Assembly (NCBI RefSeq): GCF_016863135.1
Contig: NZ_BOOH01000049.1
Coordinates: 109,458 to 173,457, forward strand
DNA length: 64,000 nt
Reading direction: 5' to 3'
DNA from: Planobispora longispora
GTDB lineage: Bacteria; Actinomycetota; Actinomycetes; Streptosporangiales; Streptosporangiaceae
Shown one piece after another: positions 51,551 to 62,100 of the stretch. A program made the translations under genes and the position numbers. Numbering within the stretch: position 1 is the stretch's first letter; each line of letters opens with the position of its first letter. The notes below the pieces were generated by a model that saw only the letters and a program-made list of their open reading frames with translations, was not told the origin of the DNA and made no database searches.

Positions 51551-52545
51551 TCGTCGTCGTCGGCCTCGGCTGGCTCGCCGCCGAGCTGGGAGGGCTGAGC
51601 GGGCTGGAGAACTCCTCCGCCTACGTGCTGTTCAGCAGCCTGCTGCTGGCCGTCGGCCTGTACGGCAGCACGCACGGCATCGACCGCGCCGAGGCCCGGG
51701 AGCACACCCGGCTGATCGTGCTGGCGGTCACCGTCGGGGTGATCCTCAAGACCGCGTTCATCGCCGGGGTCGTCTACCTGGTCTCGCAGGACCCGCGCGC
51801 CCTGATCATGGCCGTGGTGGTCGCCCAGATCGACCCGCTCTCGGTCGCCTCCGTGATGCGGGACGACCGCCTCTCCGCCCGGGCCAAGACGATCCTGGGA
51901 GCCTGGTCCTCCTTCGACGACCCGGTGACGATCATCCTGGCGGTGTACGCCGCGGCGCTGGTGAGCGGCTCGGAGCACGGCGGGCAGGCGGCGGCCTACT
52001 TCGCCGACCTCGGGCTGAACGCTCTGTTCGCGCTGGTCGCCTACCTGGTGTGGCGGCTGGTCAGGAACGCCCCGCCGGTGCTGAGCTACGTGGCGGCGGT
52101 GACCGCGGTCGTGTCGGCCGCGTGGAGCTCGCTCATGCTCGGCCTGGCGGCCGCCGGGCTCTATCTCCGGCTGCCCGACTCACGCTGGCTGGCCCGCGCG
52201 GTGAGCGCGGCGTTCGCGCTGTCGGCGTTCCTGATGGGGCTGCTGCTGGTGGGCGGGGCGAACATGGGCATGGGCGTGCTGCTCGGGCTGGCCGCCTTCG
52301 CCGCCCAGATGCTGGCGGCGCTGGTGCTCACCCACGGCCTGCCGGCGATCGACCGGATCCATCTCGGCCTGGCCCAGCAGAACGGGGTGACCGCAGTGAT
52401 CCTGGCCCTGGTCTTCGAGCGCGACTTCGGCGGCTTCATCGCGGTGATCGCCCCGGCGATCCTGACGATCAACCTCGTCCACGTCGTGGCCAACCGGACC
52501 GCCGACGCCTGGGGGCCTCAGCGGCATCTGCCGTCCACCCGGTAG
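51529..52545 (+). CDS. Sodium/proton exchanger-like membrane protein
   Basis: The 338-residue protein has about ten hydrophobic segments. AQIDPLSVASVM followed by WSSFDDPVTIILAVYAAAL resembles the discontinuous ion-binding helices of cation/proton antiporters. Starting at TTG 51529, preceded by AAGGGAG, it overlaps the upstream membrane-protein gene. It is shorter than a typical CPA antiporter. The upstream partner may be a regulatory subunit. Confidence 0.7.
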   Translation: MARIGLLIVVVGLGWLAAELGGLSGLENSSAYVLFSSLLLAVGLYGSTHGIDRAEAREHTRLIVLAVTVGVILKTAFIAGVVYLVSQDPRALIMAVVVAQIDPLSVASVMRDDRLSARAKTILGAWSSFDDPVTIILAVYAAALVSGSEHGGQAAAYFADLGLNALFALVAYLVWRLVRNAPPVLSYVAAVTAVVSAAWSSLMLGLAAAGLYLRLPDSRWLARAVSAAFALSAFLMGLLLVGGANMGMGVLLGLAAFAAQMLAALVLTHGLPAIDRIHLGLAQQNGVTAVILALVFERDFGGFIAVIAPAILTINLVHVVANRTADAWGPQRHLPSTR

Positions 52546-52597
52546 CGACCCCGGGCACCCGGGAGTGCGGCCTTACCGAGCAGGCGCAGAATTTTGC

Positions 52598-52619
52598 CGG
52601 ACATAAATAATTATGTCCG
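52598..52619. promoter_or_regulatory. AT-rich palindrome before the alpha/beta hydrolase gene
   Basis: CGGACATAA and TTATGTCCG are perfect 9-bp inverted repeats around a 4-base loop. An in-frame ATG at 52613 lies inside the right arm. It stands out in base composition from its surroundings and could be an operator or an RNA hairpin that hides that ATG. Confidence 0.65.
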
Positions 52620-52693
52620 ATTTGTCTTATAGCGTGATTCTTGTCGGTGAGTCCATGCTCCATCCTTCCGGAGGAGCCGGGGAGGCGATCACG

Positions 52694-53965
52694 GTGAGCG
52701 CTTCGCTGCTCTTCGTGCACGGCACCGGCGCACGGGACGTCTCCGGCCTGCTCTCCCGGATCCGTGACGGTCTCGCAGCCCTGGACGTGGACTGCGACAG
52801 AGTGATCGCCGCAGAGTGGGGACGCGCCGTCGGCCCGCAGGCGCTCGACATCGACGCGGCGCTGCCGGTAGAGAGCGACGGGCTCTCCGCCGAGGACATC
52901 CTGGAGAAAACCGGGGACCTCCTGGAGGAAGACGAGATCGGCCAGGCCGCGATCGACATCGTGAGCTGGGAGCTGCTCGTCGCCGACCCGCTGCTGGAGC
53001 TGCGGATCCTCGCCGAGACGGCCCCTCGTGACAAGACCTCGCTCTCTCCCGGTGAGGTCTCCCCCGGTGCGCTCTCTCCCGGTGCGCTCTCCCCCGCGGA
53101 GCAGATCAGCGGCCGGCTCCGCGGGACGATCCCCGCCGAGGGCCCGATAGCCGAGGCCGGCGTATCCGTCGAGACGGTGCGCGAGGCCATGGAGTACGTC
53201 GCGGCCCGCGGCCATGCCGGGCAGGCCGCCGTCCGGCTCGGATCCGCCGACCACCCGGAACTGGTGGAGGCGGTCGCGCGTGCGGTGGTCGCCCGCGTGC
53301 TCGGCGCGTGCCTCACCCTTGAGATCCCGCCCCGCATCTGCTCCGACGCGGCCACCCGTGATCGGGTCGTCGACGTCGTCGCGACCGCGGTGACGTCGCA
53401 TGAGAGGTCGTTCGTAGCCGGTCAGGCGCTGAAGATCCTCTCCCCCCTGGTGACCCGCCTCGCGATACGGCGCCGCGCCGCGTTGCTGGAACCCATAGCC
53501 GGCTTCGCCCGCGATGTCGCGTTCTATCTCCGCCGCGGCGCGGTGATCCGCGAACACATCACCCGGACGCTCGGCGAACTGCCCGGCGGGCGACCCGTCG
53601 TGCTGCTCGGGCACAGCCTGGGCGGGATAGCCGCGGTGGACCTGCTCGCCGGCCGGACCATGGATCCCCGCGTCAAACTCCTCGTCACCGTCGGCAGCCA
53701 GGCCCCGCTGCTGTACCTCATGGACGCGCTCGACACGCTCACCTACCGGGCCGAGGGAATCAGCACGCGTCCCTTCACCCCCTGGCTGAACATCTACGAC
53801 CCGTCGGACCTGCTCTCCTTCCTGGCCGGGCCGGTGTGGCCCGGCGAGAGCGGCATCGCCGACGAGCGCGTCGACTCCGGGGCCTCTGTCTTCGCGGCGC
53901 ACAGCGCCTACTGGGGGAACCCCCGGGTGTACGACCTGATCGCCGAGCGCTGGCCCGGGGGCTGA
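52694..53965 (+). CDS. Alpha/beta hydrolase-fold protein
   Basis: The 423-residue protein begins at the hydrolase core (SASLLFVHGTGARD) and has the nucleophile motif LLGHSLGGIAAVDLL near residue 315. The long central part contains an SPGE/SPGA/SPGA/SPAE repeat (about 116-135) encoded by a 15-bp tandem repeat. I chose the GTG at 52694 because GGGGAGG sits 8 bp upstream; an in-frame ATG at 52613 inside the palindrome would add 27 residues. The substrate is unknown, probably a lipid or ester. Confidence 0.78.
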   Translation: MSASLLFVHGTGARDVSGLLSRIRDGLAALDVDCDRVIAAEWGRAVGPQALDIDAALPVESDGLSAEDILEKTGDLLEEDEIGQAAIDIVSWELLVADPLLELRILAETAPRDKTSLSPGEVSPGALSPGALSPAEQISGRLRGTIPAEGPIAEAGVSVETVREAMEYVAARGHAGQAAVRLGSADHPELVEAVARAVVARVLGACLTLEIPPRICSDAATRDRVVDVVATAVTSHERSFVAGQALKILSPLVTRLAIRRRAALLEPIAGFARDVAFYLRRGAVIREHITRTLGELPGGRPVVLLGHSLGGIAAVDLLAGRTMDPRVKLLVTVGSQAPLLYLMDALDTLTYRAEGISTRPFTPWLNIYDPSDLLSFLAGPVWPGESGIADERVDSGASVFAAHSAYWGNPRVYDLIAERWPGG

Positions 53966-54049
53966 GACGGGAGAACCGGCACGGCCCACGCCCGGGTCCT
54001 CAGCGGAGCCGTCCCGGCGGGCGGGCCGTCAGGTTCACCTCAGGAGCGA

Positions 54050-54640
54050 TCAGGTCCGCCTCCGGAGCGGCCAGCCGAAGCGCCGGCGCCTGGGGGCCTC
54101 AGCGGCCGTATGGGCGTCGTGGGGCTCATGGGCCTCCGCCATCCGCGCCACGGTGATTCCCGGGACCTCCGCGCCCAGCTGATCGACCGTCCCCGACTCC
54201 ACGGCGGCGAACGCCGCCAGCACTCCGCCCTCGATCACGAACGGCGCCGGGCCCGCCACGTCGATCACCACGGCCGCGGCGTTCTCGTGCGCGGCCGCCT
54301 GGCAGACCTGCGGAACGGTGGCCTGGATGGGGCGGGCGTCGGGGCGCCAGCGCGCGAGCGTCTCGGCCCCGGTGAAGGCGAGCACCGCCTCCCGGCCGTC
54401 CTTGCCGACGAGCTTGGGGAGGGCCATCTCGCTCTCCTTCTCCTGCCTGAGCCCGTGCTCGCCGACCTCGGAGCTGGTCAGCAGGGCCACCACCGGGACC
54501 AGCAGCCGGGCTCCGCTCAGGGCGGAGATCACCTCGGCGGGGTCCGCCGTACCGGCGGAGAAGGCCGCGAGCGCGGACGCCACGGCGGCGTCGGCGCCGC
54601 CGTCGTCGTCGGGGACCAGGGGCTGCGGAATGCTCGGCAC
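54050..54640 (-). CDS. SseB-family protein
   Basis: The roughly 196-residue protein starts VPSIPQPLVPDDDG, a typical beginning of SseB-like proteins, and continues with ALLTSSEVGEHGLRQEKESE, MALPKLVGKDGREAVLAFTG and ARWRPDARPIQATVPQVCQA. The C-terminus is basic. Function is poorly defined; the family is widespread in actinobacteria. I set the start at the GTG at 54640, but upstream in-frame ATGs (54730, 54766) are possible. Confidence 0.72.
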   Translation of the reverse strand: MPSIPQPLVPDDDGGADAAVASALAAFSAGTADPAEVISALSGARLLVPVVALLTSSEVGEHGLRQEKESEMALPKLVGKDGREAVLAFTGAETLARWRPDARPIQATVPQVCQAAAHENAAAVVIDVAGPAPFVIEGGVLAAFAAVESGTVDQLGAEVPGITVARMAEAHEPHDAHTAAEAPRRRRFGWPLRRRT

Positions 54641-54786
54641 GAACCCGGAGCCTACCGGGGGCGTCGGAAGAGTGGGAACGCGTGGGGCCGGTGTCCCGGA
54701 GTCCCGGAAAAGTCGGGACACGGGACCCATGCGGCCGGGTCCGGGCGCGAGACAGGATCCTCTCATCGGACGGAGGAGGGCAGGTC

Positions 54787-54912
54787 ATGATGGAGACGGC
54801 CGAGGGCGGCGCGCGGTTCGAGGAGTCGCGGATCACGCGGGCGGTCCGGTACGCGGTCGAGGCCCTGGCGTTCACCGCGACTCTCGTGATCGTCTACCTG
54901 GTGTGGGGGTGA
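54787..54912 (+). CDS. Small single-span membrane protein
   Basis: The 41-residue product has a charged N-terminus (ARFEESRITRAVRY) and one C-terminal hydrophobic helix (AFTATLVIVYLVWG). GGAGGAGGG precedes the ATG at good distance, which supports a real gene. It is divergent from the SseB-family gene. Function unknown. Confidence 0.65.
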   Translation: MMETAEGGARFEESRITRAVRYAVEALAFTATLVIVYLVWG

Positions 54913-54916
54913 CGGG

Positions 54917-56017
54917 TCAGCCGAGGTCGGCGATGGCGGCCACCGGGCCGCCGCCGCTGGGACCCTGGTGCACCGCGGCGACGGAGACGAACACGGCGGG
55001 GTCGCCGGTGACCGAGGCCGCCACGCCGCCGACGGCGGCCTTGATCTGGCGGTGCCAGTGCACGTCGGAGTCGTCGAGCATGATGTTGCGGCGGCCCCGG
55101 ACGCTGCCGGAGGGGTCGGCCTCGCACTTCATGAAGACGTTGACCAGGCGGCCCTCCAGGTCGGAGGGGTGGGGGCGCTCGGGCAGCTCGATGCCGCTGG
55201 AGCGGATCGCCTCCCAGATGCCGTCGGCGTCCAGCGCGTCCTTCATGACCGAGTGACCGATGCGGTAGCGCCCGCCGATGCCGCGGACGTTGCCGACGAC
55301 CACGATCTGGGCGCGGTCGAGCTCGACCCCGCTGGAGCAGGACGCCACCGAGGAGTACAGCGACAGGTCGCGGTGGATCTGCTCGGCCGAGGGCATCTCG
55401 ATCTCGCCGAGGGCGACGGCGATGCCGAGCGCGGTGGTGGAGTTGGAGATGTCCATGGACGGGCCGGTGTCCTCGGTCACCACGTCCTTCCCGCGCGACT
55501 TGGCGTCGTTGATGGTGGCCAGGGTCAGCAGCGGCGTCTTGGTCTGCACGTAGTGGACGTCGGCGGGGTCGTCGATGCCGGCGATCTTCATGGCCTCGCG
55601 GACCCCGGCGGCGACCTTCTCCACCATGGCGGGACGGCCGATGTCCTCGGGCAGGATGACCTCGCTCATCGCGATGCCGACGCTGACGCGCGGTTCGTCG
55701 CCCGGCTCGGCGTCCGCGGTCGTGGCGAAGATCGTGGCGTGCGGGCTGAGAACGCCGTCGGTGCCGCCGGACCACACCAGGGGCACGCTCTCCGGCGACG
55801 GGTGGCCCTTGGCCGCCAGCACCTCGCGGAAGGCGCGGTCGGCCAGGATGCGGGTGTAGTCGTTCACCCCGCCGTTCCCCTCGGTCTTGCCGATCACCGC
55901 GAGCACCCGGTGCGCCTCGATGATCCCGTCGTCGATGAGCTTCTCCAGCCCGGAGGCGTCGGTCACGCTCTCGATGGTCACCTTGCGCACTTCGATCGGT
56001 TCCGGCATTCCAGCCAC
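54917..56017 (-). CDS. Ring-opening amidohydrolase (cyanuric acid hydrolase/barbiturase family)
   Basis: The 366-residue protein shows the three-fold repeated architecture of the AtzD/TrzD/barbiturase family, with a Ser-containing loop in each third: [16 protein letters not shown] near 83-98, [17 protein letters not shown] near 228, and [13 protein letters not shown] near the end. These enzymes hydrolyse s-triazine or pyrimidine rings such as cyanuric or barbituric acid; I cannot decide the substrate. It lies 24 bp downstream of a carbamate kinase gene on the same strand, suggesting one catabolic unit. Confidence 0.88.
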   Translation of the reverse strand: MAGMPEPIEVRKVTIESVTDASGLEKLIDDGIIEAHRVLAVIGKTEGNGGVNDYTRILADRAFREVLAAKGHPSPESVPLVWSGGTDGVLSPHATIFATTADAEPGDEPRVSVGIAMSEVILPEDIGRPAMVEKVAAGVREAMKIAGIDDPADVHYVQTKTPLLTLATINDAKSRGKDVVTEDTGPSMDISNSTTALGIAVALGEIEMPSAEQIHRDLSLYSSVASCSSGVELDRAQIVVVGNVRGIGGRYRIGHSVMKDALDADGIWEAIRSSGIELPERPHPSDLEGRLVNVFMKCEADPSGSVRGRRNIMLDDSDVHWHRQIKAAVGGVAASVTGDPAVFVSVAAVHQGPSGGGPVAAIADLG

Positions 56018-56041
56018 CTTCCAACCTTCCAGTCGGTCGTC

Positions 56042-56950
56042 TTACTTTCGCACGACGGTTCCGGCCTGCCCGGCGACCGCCGCCGCGATGTTCTCCAGCG
56101 AGGTGATGACCGCCCGGTTCCCGCCGTGCTCGACGAAACGCAGGGCGGCCTCCACTTTCGGGCCCATGCTGCCCTCGGCGAAGTGCCCGGCCGCCTGCAG
56201 CTCGCGGAGCTCGGCGACGGTGATCGCGCCGATCGGGCGGGCGTGCTCCGTGCCGAACCCCACGACGGCCTGCGGCACGTCGGTGGCGATCACCAGGACG
56301 GCCGCCCTGACCGTGCGGGCCAGCAGGGTCGCGGCCAGATCCTTGTCGATGACGGCCTCGACGCCGGTCAGCCGCCCCTCGCGGTCGCGGACCACGGGCA
56401 CTCCCCCGCCGCCCGCCGCCACCACGACGAACCCGGCGGCCATCAGCGCGGCCACCGCGGGCGCGTCGAGGATCTGCAGCGGCTCCGGGGAGGGGACCAC
56501 CCGGCGCCAGCCGCGCTCGAAGCACCGCCACGTCTGGCCGAGCTCCATGAACCGGCGGGCCTCGGCCTCGGTGAAGTAGCGGCCGATCGGCTTGACCGGA
56601 TCGCGGAAGGCCGGATCGCCGGGGTCGACGAGCGTGCGGGTGACCACGACGGCGGCGCGGCCTTCGAGCGCGTTGAGGATGAGCGTGCCGATCGTCGCCT
56701 GGGTCTGCGCCCCGCACCAGTCGAGCGGCACCGGCGGCACCACGTCCGCGGCGAGCTGGTTCTTCAGCAGCAGGTTGCCGACCTGCGGGCCGTTGCCGTG
56801 GGTGAGGACGACCTGGTGGCCCGTCGCGATCAGCGCGGCGGCATGGCGCATCGCCTCCGTGACCGCGCGGCGCTGGTCCTGCGGAGAGGCGCTGCCGTCG
56901 GAGGCCGTCATGGCGTTGCCGCCGAGCGCGATCACCACACGTTCACCCAC
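56042..56950 (-). CDS. arcC: Carbamate kinase
   Basis: The 302-residue kinase has the family landmarks RVVIALGGNAM at the start, VLTHGNGPQVGNLLL, AAGGGGVPVV and VIDKDLAATLLA. It interconverts carbamate plus ATP with carbamoyl phosphate. Arginine deiminase and ornithine carbamoyltransferase genes are not present. Together with the ring-opening amidohydrolase it may recover ATP or carbamoyl phosphate from ureide nitrogen. The start is GTG at 56950, 7 bp into the gap before the lipase region. Confidence 0.88.
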   Translation of the reverse strand: MGERVVIALGGNAMTASDGSASPQDQRRAVTEAMRHAAALIATGHQVVLTHGNGPQVGNLLLKNQLAADVVPPVPLDWCGAQTQATIGTLILNALEGRAAVVVTRTLVDPGDPAFRDPVKPIGRYFTEAEARRFMELGQTWRCFERGWRRVVPSPEPLQILDAPAVAALMAAGFVVVAAGGGGVPVVRDREGRLTGVEAVIDKDLAATLLARTVRAAVLVIATDVPQAVVGFGTEHARPIGAITVAELRELQAAGHFAEGSMGPKVEAALRFVEHGGNRAVITSLENIAAAVAGQAGTVVRK

Positions 56951-57267
56951 AGGGTGACGGTAACGGCCCGCCCGCCCGGCCTCATGGGCACTTCCCGCCC
57001 AAGGAGCCGCGTTTCTTCGGCAGAACTCACCGGATGGCCGTCCGCGGTTCCTGTCCGGGGACGTGCGGCCCCGACCTGGCCGTCCATCCGGGGAGGATCC
57101 TTCCGGCCCTTCCGCTACCGGATCGCGGTGCACGTCCTCATCTTCGTCCTCGTGGTGGGTTTGTACGGCGATGCCAAGTTCGCCGGGGAAGCGGCGCGGC
57201 CGGACCATAGACCCCGGGAGGAGTCACGGGACAAGCTGCCCTTCTGGATTCCTCCGGAGGAGAGATC
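56951..57267. other. Intergenic region of about 317 bp
   Basis: This stretch separates the carbamate kinase gene (minus) from the lipase gene (plus) and must contain both promoters. I see no RNA gene and no convincing operator. GGAGGAGAGA lies just before the lipase GTG. Confidence 0.6.
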
Positions 57268-58158
57268 GTGGGACAGCTCCGTCTCGGTCAGATCGCCGTG
57301 GTCATCCTGTGCGCCGCAGTCGGCCTCGCGGTTCTCGTCTTCGCCGCCGACACGCTGCTGAACCGGGAGACGGCGTCCGGGCCGGACGGGCGGCCCAGGA
57401 CCGACCGGGTCGCCGACGCCAGGCGGATGGCCTCCGAGGGACTGGGCGAGGCCAACGACTTCGGCTGCCGCCCGCGCGAGAGCACGCCGTACCCGGTGGT
57501 GCTGGTGCACGGCGCCAAGAGCACCGGGGCGGTCACCTGGCCGGTGGCGGCGCCGTACCTGAGCAAGCAGGGCTACTGCGTCTTCTCCTTCGACTACGGG
57601 TGGAGCCGGTCGATCAGGGAGTCGGCGGAGGCGCTGGGGATCTTCGTGGAGGGGGTGCTGCAGGCCACCGGGGCGGAGAAGGTGGCGATCGTCGGGCACA
57701 GCCTCGGCGGGGTCGTGCCCCGGGCCTACATGCGCTTCGACGGCGGGGCGGGGAAGGTCGCGGAGCTGATCACGCTGGGGGCGCCGCACCACAAGATCAC
57801 TAAGGAGCTGGGCAAGAGCTGCGGGTGGGAGACCGTCTGCGACGAGCTGCGCTCGGACTCCGACCTGATGAAGGCGCTCAACGCCCCGTCCATGGTCGAG
57901 CCCGGCGTGAGCTACACCGCCCTCGGGCTCGAGGCCGAGCAGGAGGCCGCCTCCACCTTCATCGAGGGCCCGCGGGAGCAGGTCAGCAACCGCCTGCTCC
58001 AGGACGACTGCCCGCTCAAGGGACTCGTCGAGGGCGCCATCGGGCACAACCTGGAGACGTTGGACCCGGTCATGCTCTCCTACGTCAACAAGGCGCTGGA
58101 GGTCTCCGGGCCGCTGCCCGAGGACTACCGGCCGGACTGCTTCGCTCTGATCATCTGA
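57268..58158 (+). CDS. Secreted or membrane-anchored lipase (alpha/beta hydrolase)
   Basis: The 296-residue product has an N-terminal hydrophobic segment (about 8-29; signal or anchor) and a triacylglycerol-lipase-like core: YPVVLVHGAKSTGAVTWPVA, FDYGWSRS, the nucleophile motif IVGHSLGGVVPR and ITLGAPHH. Three or four Cys could form disulfides. It starts with GTG preceded by GGAGGAGAGA. Its last 8 bp overlap the convergent type II thioesterase gene. Confidence 0.83.
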   Translation: MGQLRLGQIAVVILCAAVGLAVLVFAADTLLNRETASGPDGRPRTDRVADARRMASEGLGEANDFGCRPRESTPYPVVLVHGAKSTGAVTWPVAAPYLSKQGYCVFSFDYGWSRSIRESAEALGIFVEGVLQATGAEKVAIVGHSLGGVVPRAYMRFDGGAGKVAELITLGAPHHKITKELGKSCGWETVCDELRSDSDLMKALNAPSMVEPGVSYTALGLEAEQEAASTFIEGPREQVSNRLLQDDCPLKGLVEGAIGHNLETLDPVMLSYVNKALEVSGPLPEDYRPDCFALII

Positions 58159-58891
58159 ACGTCCCGTTCAGCGTCTGGACGACCTCGGCGACCACCCGCT
58201 CCCGCAGCGGCTGCAGGTAGAAGTGGTTGCCGGGGAAGACCGCCAGGGAGAAGTCCGAGACGGTGCACGCCTCCCACGCCTTGCCCTGGGCCGCCGTGAC
58301 GACCGGGTCGGCGTCGCCGATGAGGACCGAGATCGGGGTGCGCAGCGGGGGGCCGGGGCGGGAACGGTGGTTCTCGATCAGCCGGAAGTCGCCGCGGACG
58401 TAGGGGAGGATGAGCTCCCGCATCGCCGGGTGGGTGAGGATCTCCGCGTCGGTGCCGCCCAGCCGGGTGAGCTCGGACACCAGGCGGTCGTCGTCGTGCT
58501 CCGACAGGCGGCGGTCGTCCCTCCGGATCTCGTGCGGCGCCCTGCAGCCCGACACGAACAGCCGGACCGGGCCGAGCCCGCGTTCCTCCAGCAACCGCGT
58601 GACCTCGTAGGCGAGCAGCGCGCCCATGCTGTGCCCGAACAGCGCGAAGCGCCGGTCCAGCAGCGGGACCGTCTCGGCGGCGATCTCGGCGGCCATGGAC
58701 TGGAAGCTCTCCGGGAACGGCTCGCCGAACCGGTCGGCCCGGCCGGGGAGCTGCACGCCGTGCAGTTCGACGGACTCGGGCAGCAGCGCGGGCCACTCGC
58801 GGTAGGCGGTGGCCGACCCGCCCGCGTGCGCGAAGCAGACCAGCCGGGTGGCCGCCCGCGGCCGCGGCCGCGGGCAGCGCAGCCAGGTCAT
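58151..58891 (-). CDS. Type II thioesterase of the NRPS cluster
   Basis: The 246-residue thioesterase has [18 protein letters not shown] near the start, [13 protein letters not shown] with the catalytic Ser near residue 93, the Asp in IGDADPVVT and the His in FPGNHFYL. Stand-alone TEIIs remove wrong acyl groups from carrier domains. It is the last gene of the NRPS operon seen here; its ATG overlaps the MbtH-like gene stop. Confidence 0.92.
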   Translation of the reverse strand: MTWLRCPRPRPRAATRLVCFAHAGGSATAYREWPALLPESVELHGVQLPGRADRFGEPFPESFQSMAAEIAAETVPLLDRRFALFGHSMGALLAYEVTRLLEERGLGPVRLFVSGCRAPHEIRRDDRRLSEHDDDRLVSELTRLGGTDAEILTHPAMRELILPYVRGDFRLIENHRSRPGPPLRTPISVLIGDADPVVTAAQGKAWEACTVSDFSLAVFPGNHFYLQPLRERVVAEVVQTLNGTFR

Positions 58892-59100
58892 TCGCCCATC
58901 GCCTGGATCAGGCTCTTGGGGCGCATGTCGGTCCAGTTGGCCTCGATGTGCTCCAGGCACGCCTGGCGGGTGTCCTCGCCGAAGGCGACGGTCCAGCCCG
59001 CCGGGACCTCCGCCCAGGCGGGCCACAGGGAATACTGGCCCTCGTCGTTGATCAGGGCCAGGTAGGTCCCGTCGGGATTCTCGAACGGGTTGGTCATCAC
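58888..59100 (-). CDS. MbtH-like protein
   Basis: The 70-residue protein is a complete Mbt[41 protein letters not shown] and the three-Trp pattern ending [10 protein letters not shown]. Such proteins bind adenylation domains and are needed for their folding and activity. ATGA overlaps join it to the NRPS before it and the thioesterase after it. Confidence 0.95.
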   Translation of the reverse strand: MMTNPFENPDGTYLALINDEGQYSLWPAWAEVPAGWTVAFGEDTRQACLEHIEANWTDMRPKSLIQAMGE

Positions 59101-62100
59101 GGTTCCCTTCTGCGGAGCGCGGTTCCGAGCAGCGCGGCGATCTCCGCGGCCGGTCCGGGGTTGAGCATGCTCTCATGATCGCAGGCGACCGAGCGGTCCT
59201 CGATCATGCCGGTGACGTACGGCTTCCAGTCGGCGGCCGTCGGGCTGTCCGCCTCGCGGCCGTGGGCCGCGGTGACGAAGAGCACGTCCCCGTCGAAGAC
59301 CCGGGGTTCGTACTCCTGGGAGATCTTCACACCATTCCGGTAGTTGCGGTAGACCGCCAGCAGGGTCGGTTCGTCGAGGGTGGCGTACCGGCCTCCCTGC
59401 GCCCGCACGAAGGCGACGATGTCGTCGATCTCCGCGGGCCCCCGGTAACCGACCGCGGCCAGCAGCTCGGACAGCACCTCCTGCTCGTCCGGGGTGCTCC
59501 TGCGGACCGGGCGCGGATAGGCGTCGAGGATCGCCAGCAGCGCGACCTCCTCGCCGCGCTCCCGCAGCTCGACGGCCATGGCGTGGGCGATCAGGCCGCC
59601 CATCGACCAGCCCGCCAGCCGGTACGGCCCGCGCGGCTGGACCCGGCGGAGCCAGGCGAGGTAGTCCCGGGCCATGGCCTCGATCGACGGGGCCGTGTAG
59701 TCCGGCTCGGACAGCACCCGCGCCTGGAAGGCGTAGACCGGCTGCTCCGGGCCGAGATGGCGGAGCAGGCCGGAGTACGGCCAGCCGAGGCCGGCGCCCG
59801 GGTGCACGCAGAACAGCGGCGGCGACGGCGACGCGGCGGACGCCGCGCGCAGCGGGAGCAGCACCTCCCGGCCCGAGGAGCCGCCGCGGACCAGGGCCTC
59901 GACGGTCTGCCCGGCGAAGACCTCGCGGGGGCTGATCTCCAGGCCCTCCCGGCGGGCGCGGGAGACGAGCTGGATGACCGCGATGCTGTCGCCGCCCAGG
60001 TCGAAGAAGCCGTCGTCGGCGCCGACCCGGTCCAGGCCGAGCACCTCGGCGAACAGGCGGCAGAGCCGCTCCTCCTCGGGAGTCCGCGGCGGCCTCCCGG
60101 ATGCCGATACATCCGGCTTGGGGAGGGCCGCGCGGTCCACCTTGCCGTTCGGGGTGAGCGGGAGCGCGTCCAGGCCGATGATCACCTGCGGGACCATGTA
60201 CTCGGGCAGGGTCTCCCCCGCGAACGCCCGCAGCTCGTCCGGCGCCGTTGCCGCGGAGTCCCTCACCTCCTCCGCCGGTGCGGTCCCCGCCCCCGGGCCC
60301 GCGGGGACCACGTAGGCGACCAGGCGGTTGTCGTGGACGGCCACCGACACCTGCGCGACCGAGGGATGCCGGGACAGCACCGCCTCGATCTCCCCCAGCT
60401 CGATCCGGAACCCGCGGATCTTGACCTGGAAGTCGGCCCGTCCCACGTACTCCAGCTCGCCGTCGCCGGTCCACCGGGCCAGGTCCCCGGTCCGGTACAT
60501 CCGCTCGCCGGCGCCGTACGGGCAGGCCGTGAACCGCTCGGCGGTCAGCCCCGGACGGCCCAGGTAGCCGCGGGCCAGGCCCACACCCGACAGGTACAGC
60601 TCGCCGATCGCGCCCGGCGGGACCGGCCGCAGGAAACGGTCGAGGACGTGGGCCCGCATGCCGTCCATGGCCCGGCCGATGGGCGGCGCGGCGCCGTTCT
60701 CGGGAACCGCCTCGACGGCGTGGTAGGTGGCGTAGGTGGTGGCCTCGGTGGGGCCGTAGACGTGGCCGAGGACGGTGTCCGGGCACGCGTCGCGGACCCG
60801 GCGCATGGCCGCGGGCGAGGCGGCCTCCCCGCCGGTGAGGACCTCCGCGAGCGCCCCGAACGTGCCCGGCGCCTCCTCCGCGACCAGGTTGAACAGGGCG
60901 GTGGTGATGAACAGCGCGGTCAGGCGGTGTTCGGCGATCAGGCGCGCGAGCGTGACCGGGTCCAGCTCGCCGGACGGGGCGACGACGACCGTGCCGCCGG
61001 TCAGCAGCGGCACCCAGATCTCGTAGGTGGAGGCGTCGAAGGCGTGCGGCGAGTGCATCAGCACGCGCCTGTGCCGGCCGGTCCACCGGTGGTCCGCGGC
61101 CAGGGCGAGGACGTCGCGGTGCCGTACGGCCACGCCCTTGGGAGTGCCCGTCGAGCCCGAGGTGTAGATCACGTAGACGAGCTGGTCGGAGTGGATCTTC
61201 ACGTTCGGGTCGTACTCCGGCACGTAGCGCACCTCGCCGCCGGCGCCCGGGACCGCCGGGGAGTCCGTCCGGACCACCGCGGCCGCGTGGGCGAAGCCGG
61301 GCTCGCGGTCGGTGACCAGGACGGGCGCGCCGGTGTCGGCCATCACCCAGCTCATCCGGTCGGGCGGGTAGCCGTGGTGGACGGGCACGTACGTCCCCCC
61401 GGCCTTGGCGATCGCCAGGGTCGTCGTGATCACCTCGGTCGAGCGCTCCAGCAGGACCGCGACCGGCGTCTCCGGTCCCACGCCCAGCTCGATCAGCCGG
61501 TGCGCGAGCCGGTTGGCCCGCCCGTTGAGCTCGGCGTAGGTGAGGGAGACCCCGTCCCCGGCGACCGCCTCGGCGTCCGGGGTCCGCTCCACCTGGTCGG
61601 CGAAGGCGCTGACGATGGTCGCGCTCTCCGCCGGTGCGCCCGTGGCCACGCCCGTCCCCCGGCCCGGGAGCGCGGCGGTCATGTCCGGTATATCCCGGTA
61701 CGATCCGGTCTGCACTGGTATGACTTCCGCGCCCACCAGGGCGCGTTCCTCCGCGGAGAGGAGATCGAGCCGGGACAGCGGCAGGTCGGGGTCGGCAGCG
61801 ACGATCTTCAGCAGCCGGGACAGCCGGTTGAGGACGGCGAGCGCGGCGGCGCGGGAGAAGACGTCCGGCTGATGGTCCAGCCGCAGGGACAGGCGCCGGC
61901 CGGGGACGACGGCCAGGGCGAGCGGATAGTGGGTGGCGTCGCTCCCCCCGGCCCCCAGCAGCCGCAGCCCGCCGCCGACCTCCGCCGCCGAGGCGTCCAG
62001 GGGATAGTTCTCCAGGACCGTCATGGTGTCGAACAGCGGGCCGGAGCCGTGCAGCCGCTGGATCTCGGCGAGACCGAGGTGGTGGTGGGGCAGCAGTTCG

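Noticed and set aside
58856..58880. GC-rich palindrome (CGCGGCCGCGG) as an attachment or regulatory site
   Set aside because: It lies inside the thioesterase coding sequence and encodes an ordinary Arg/Pro/Ala stretch.
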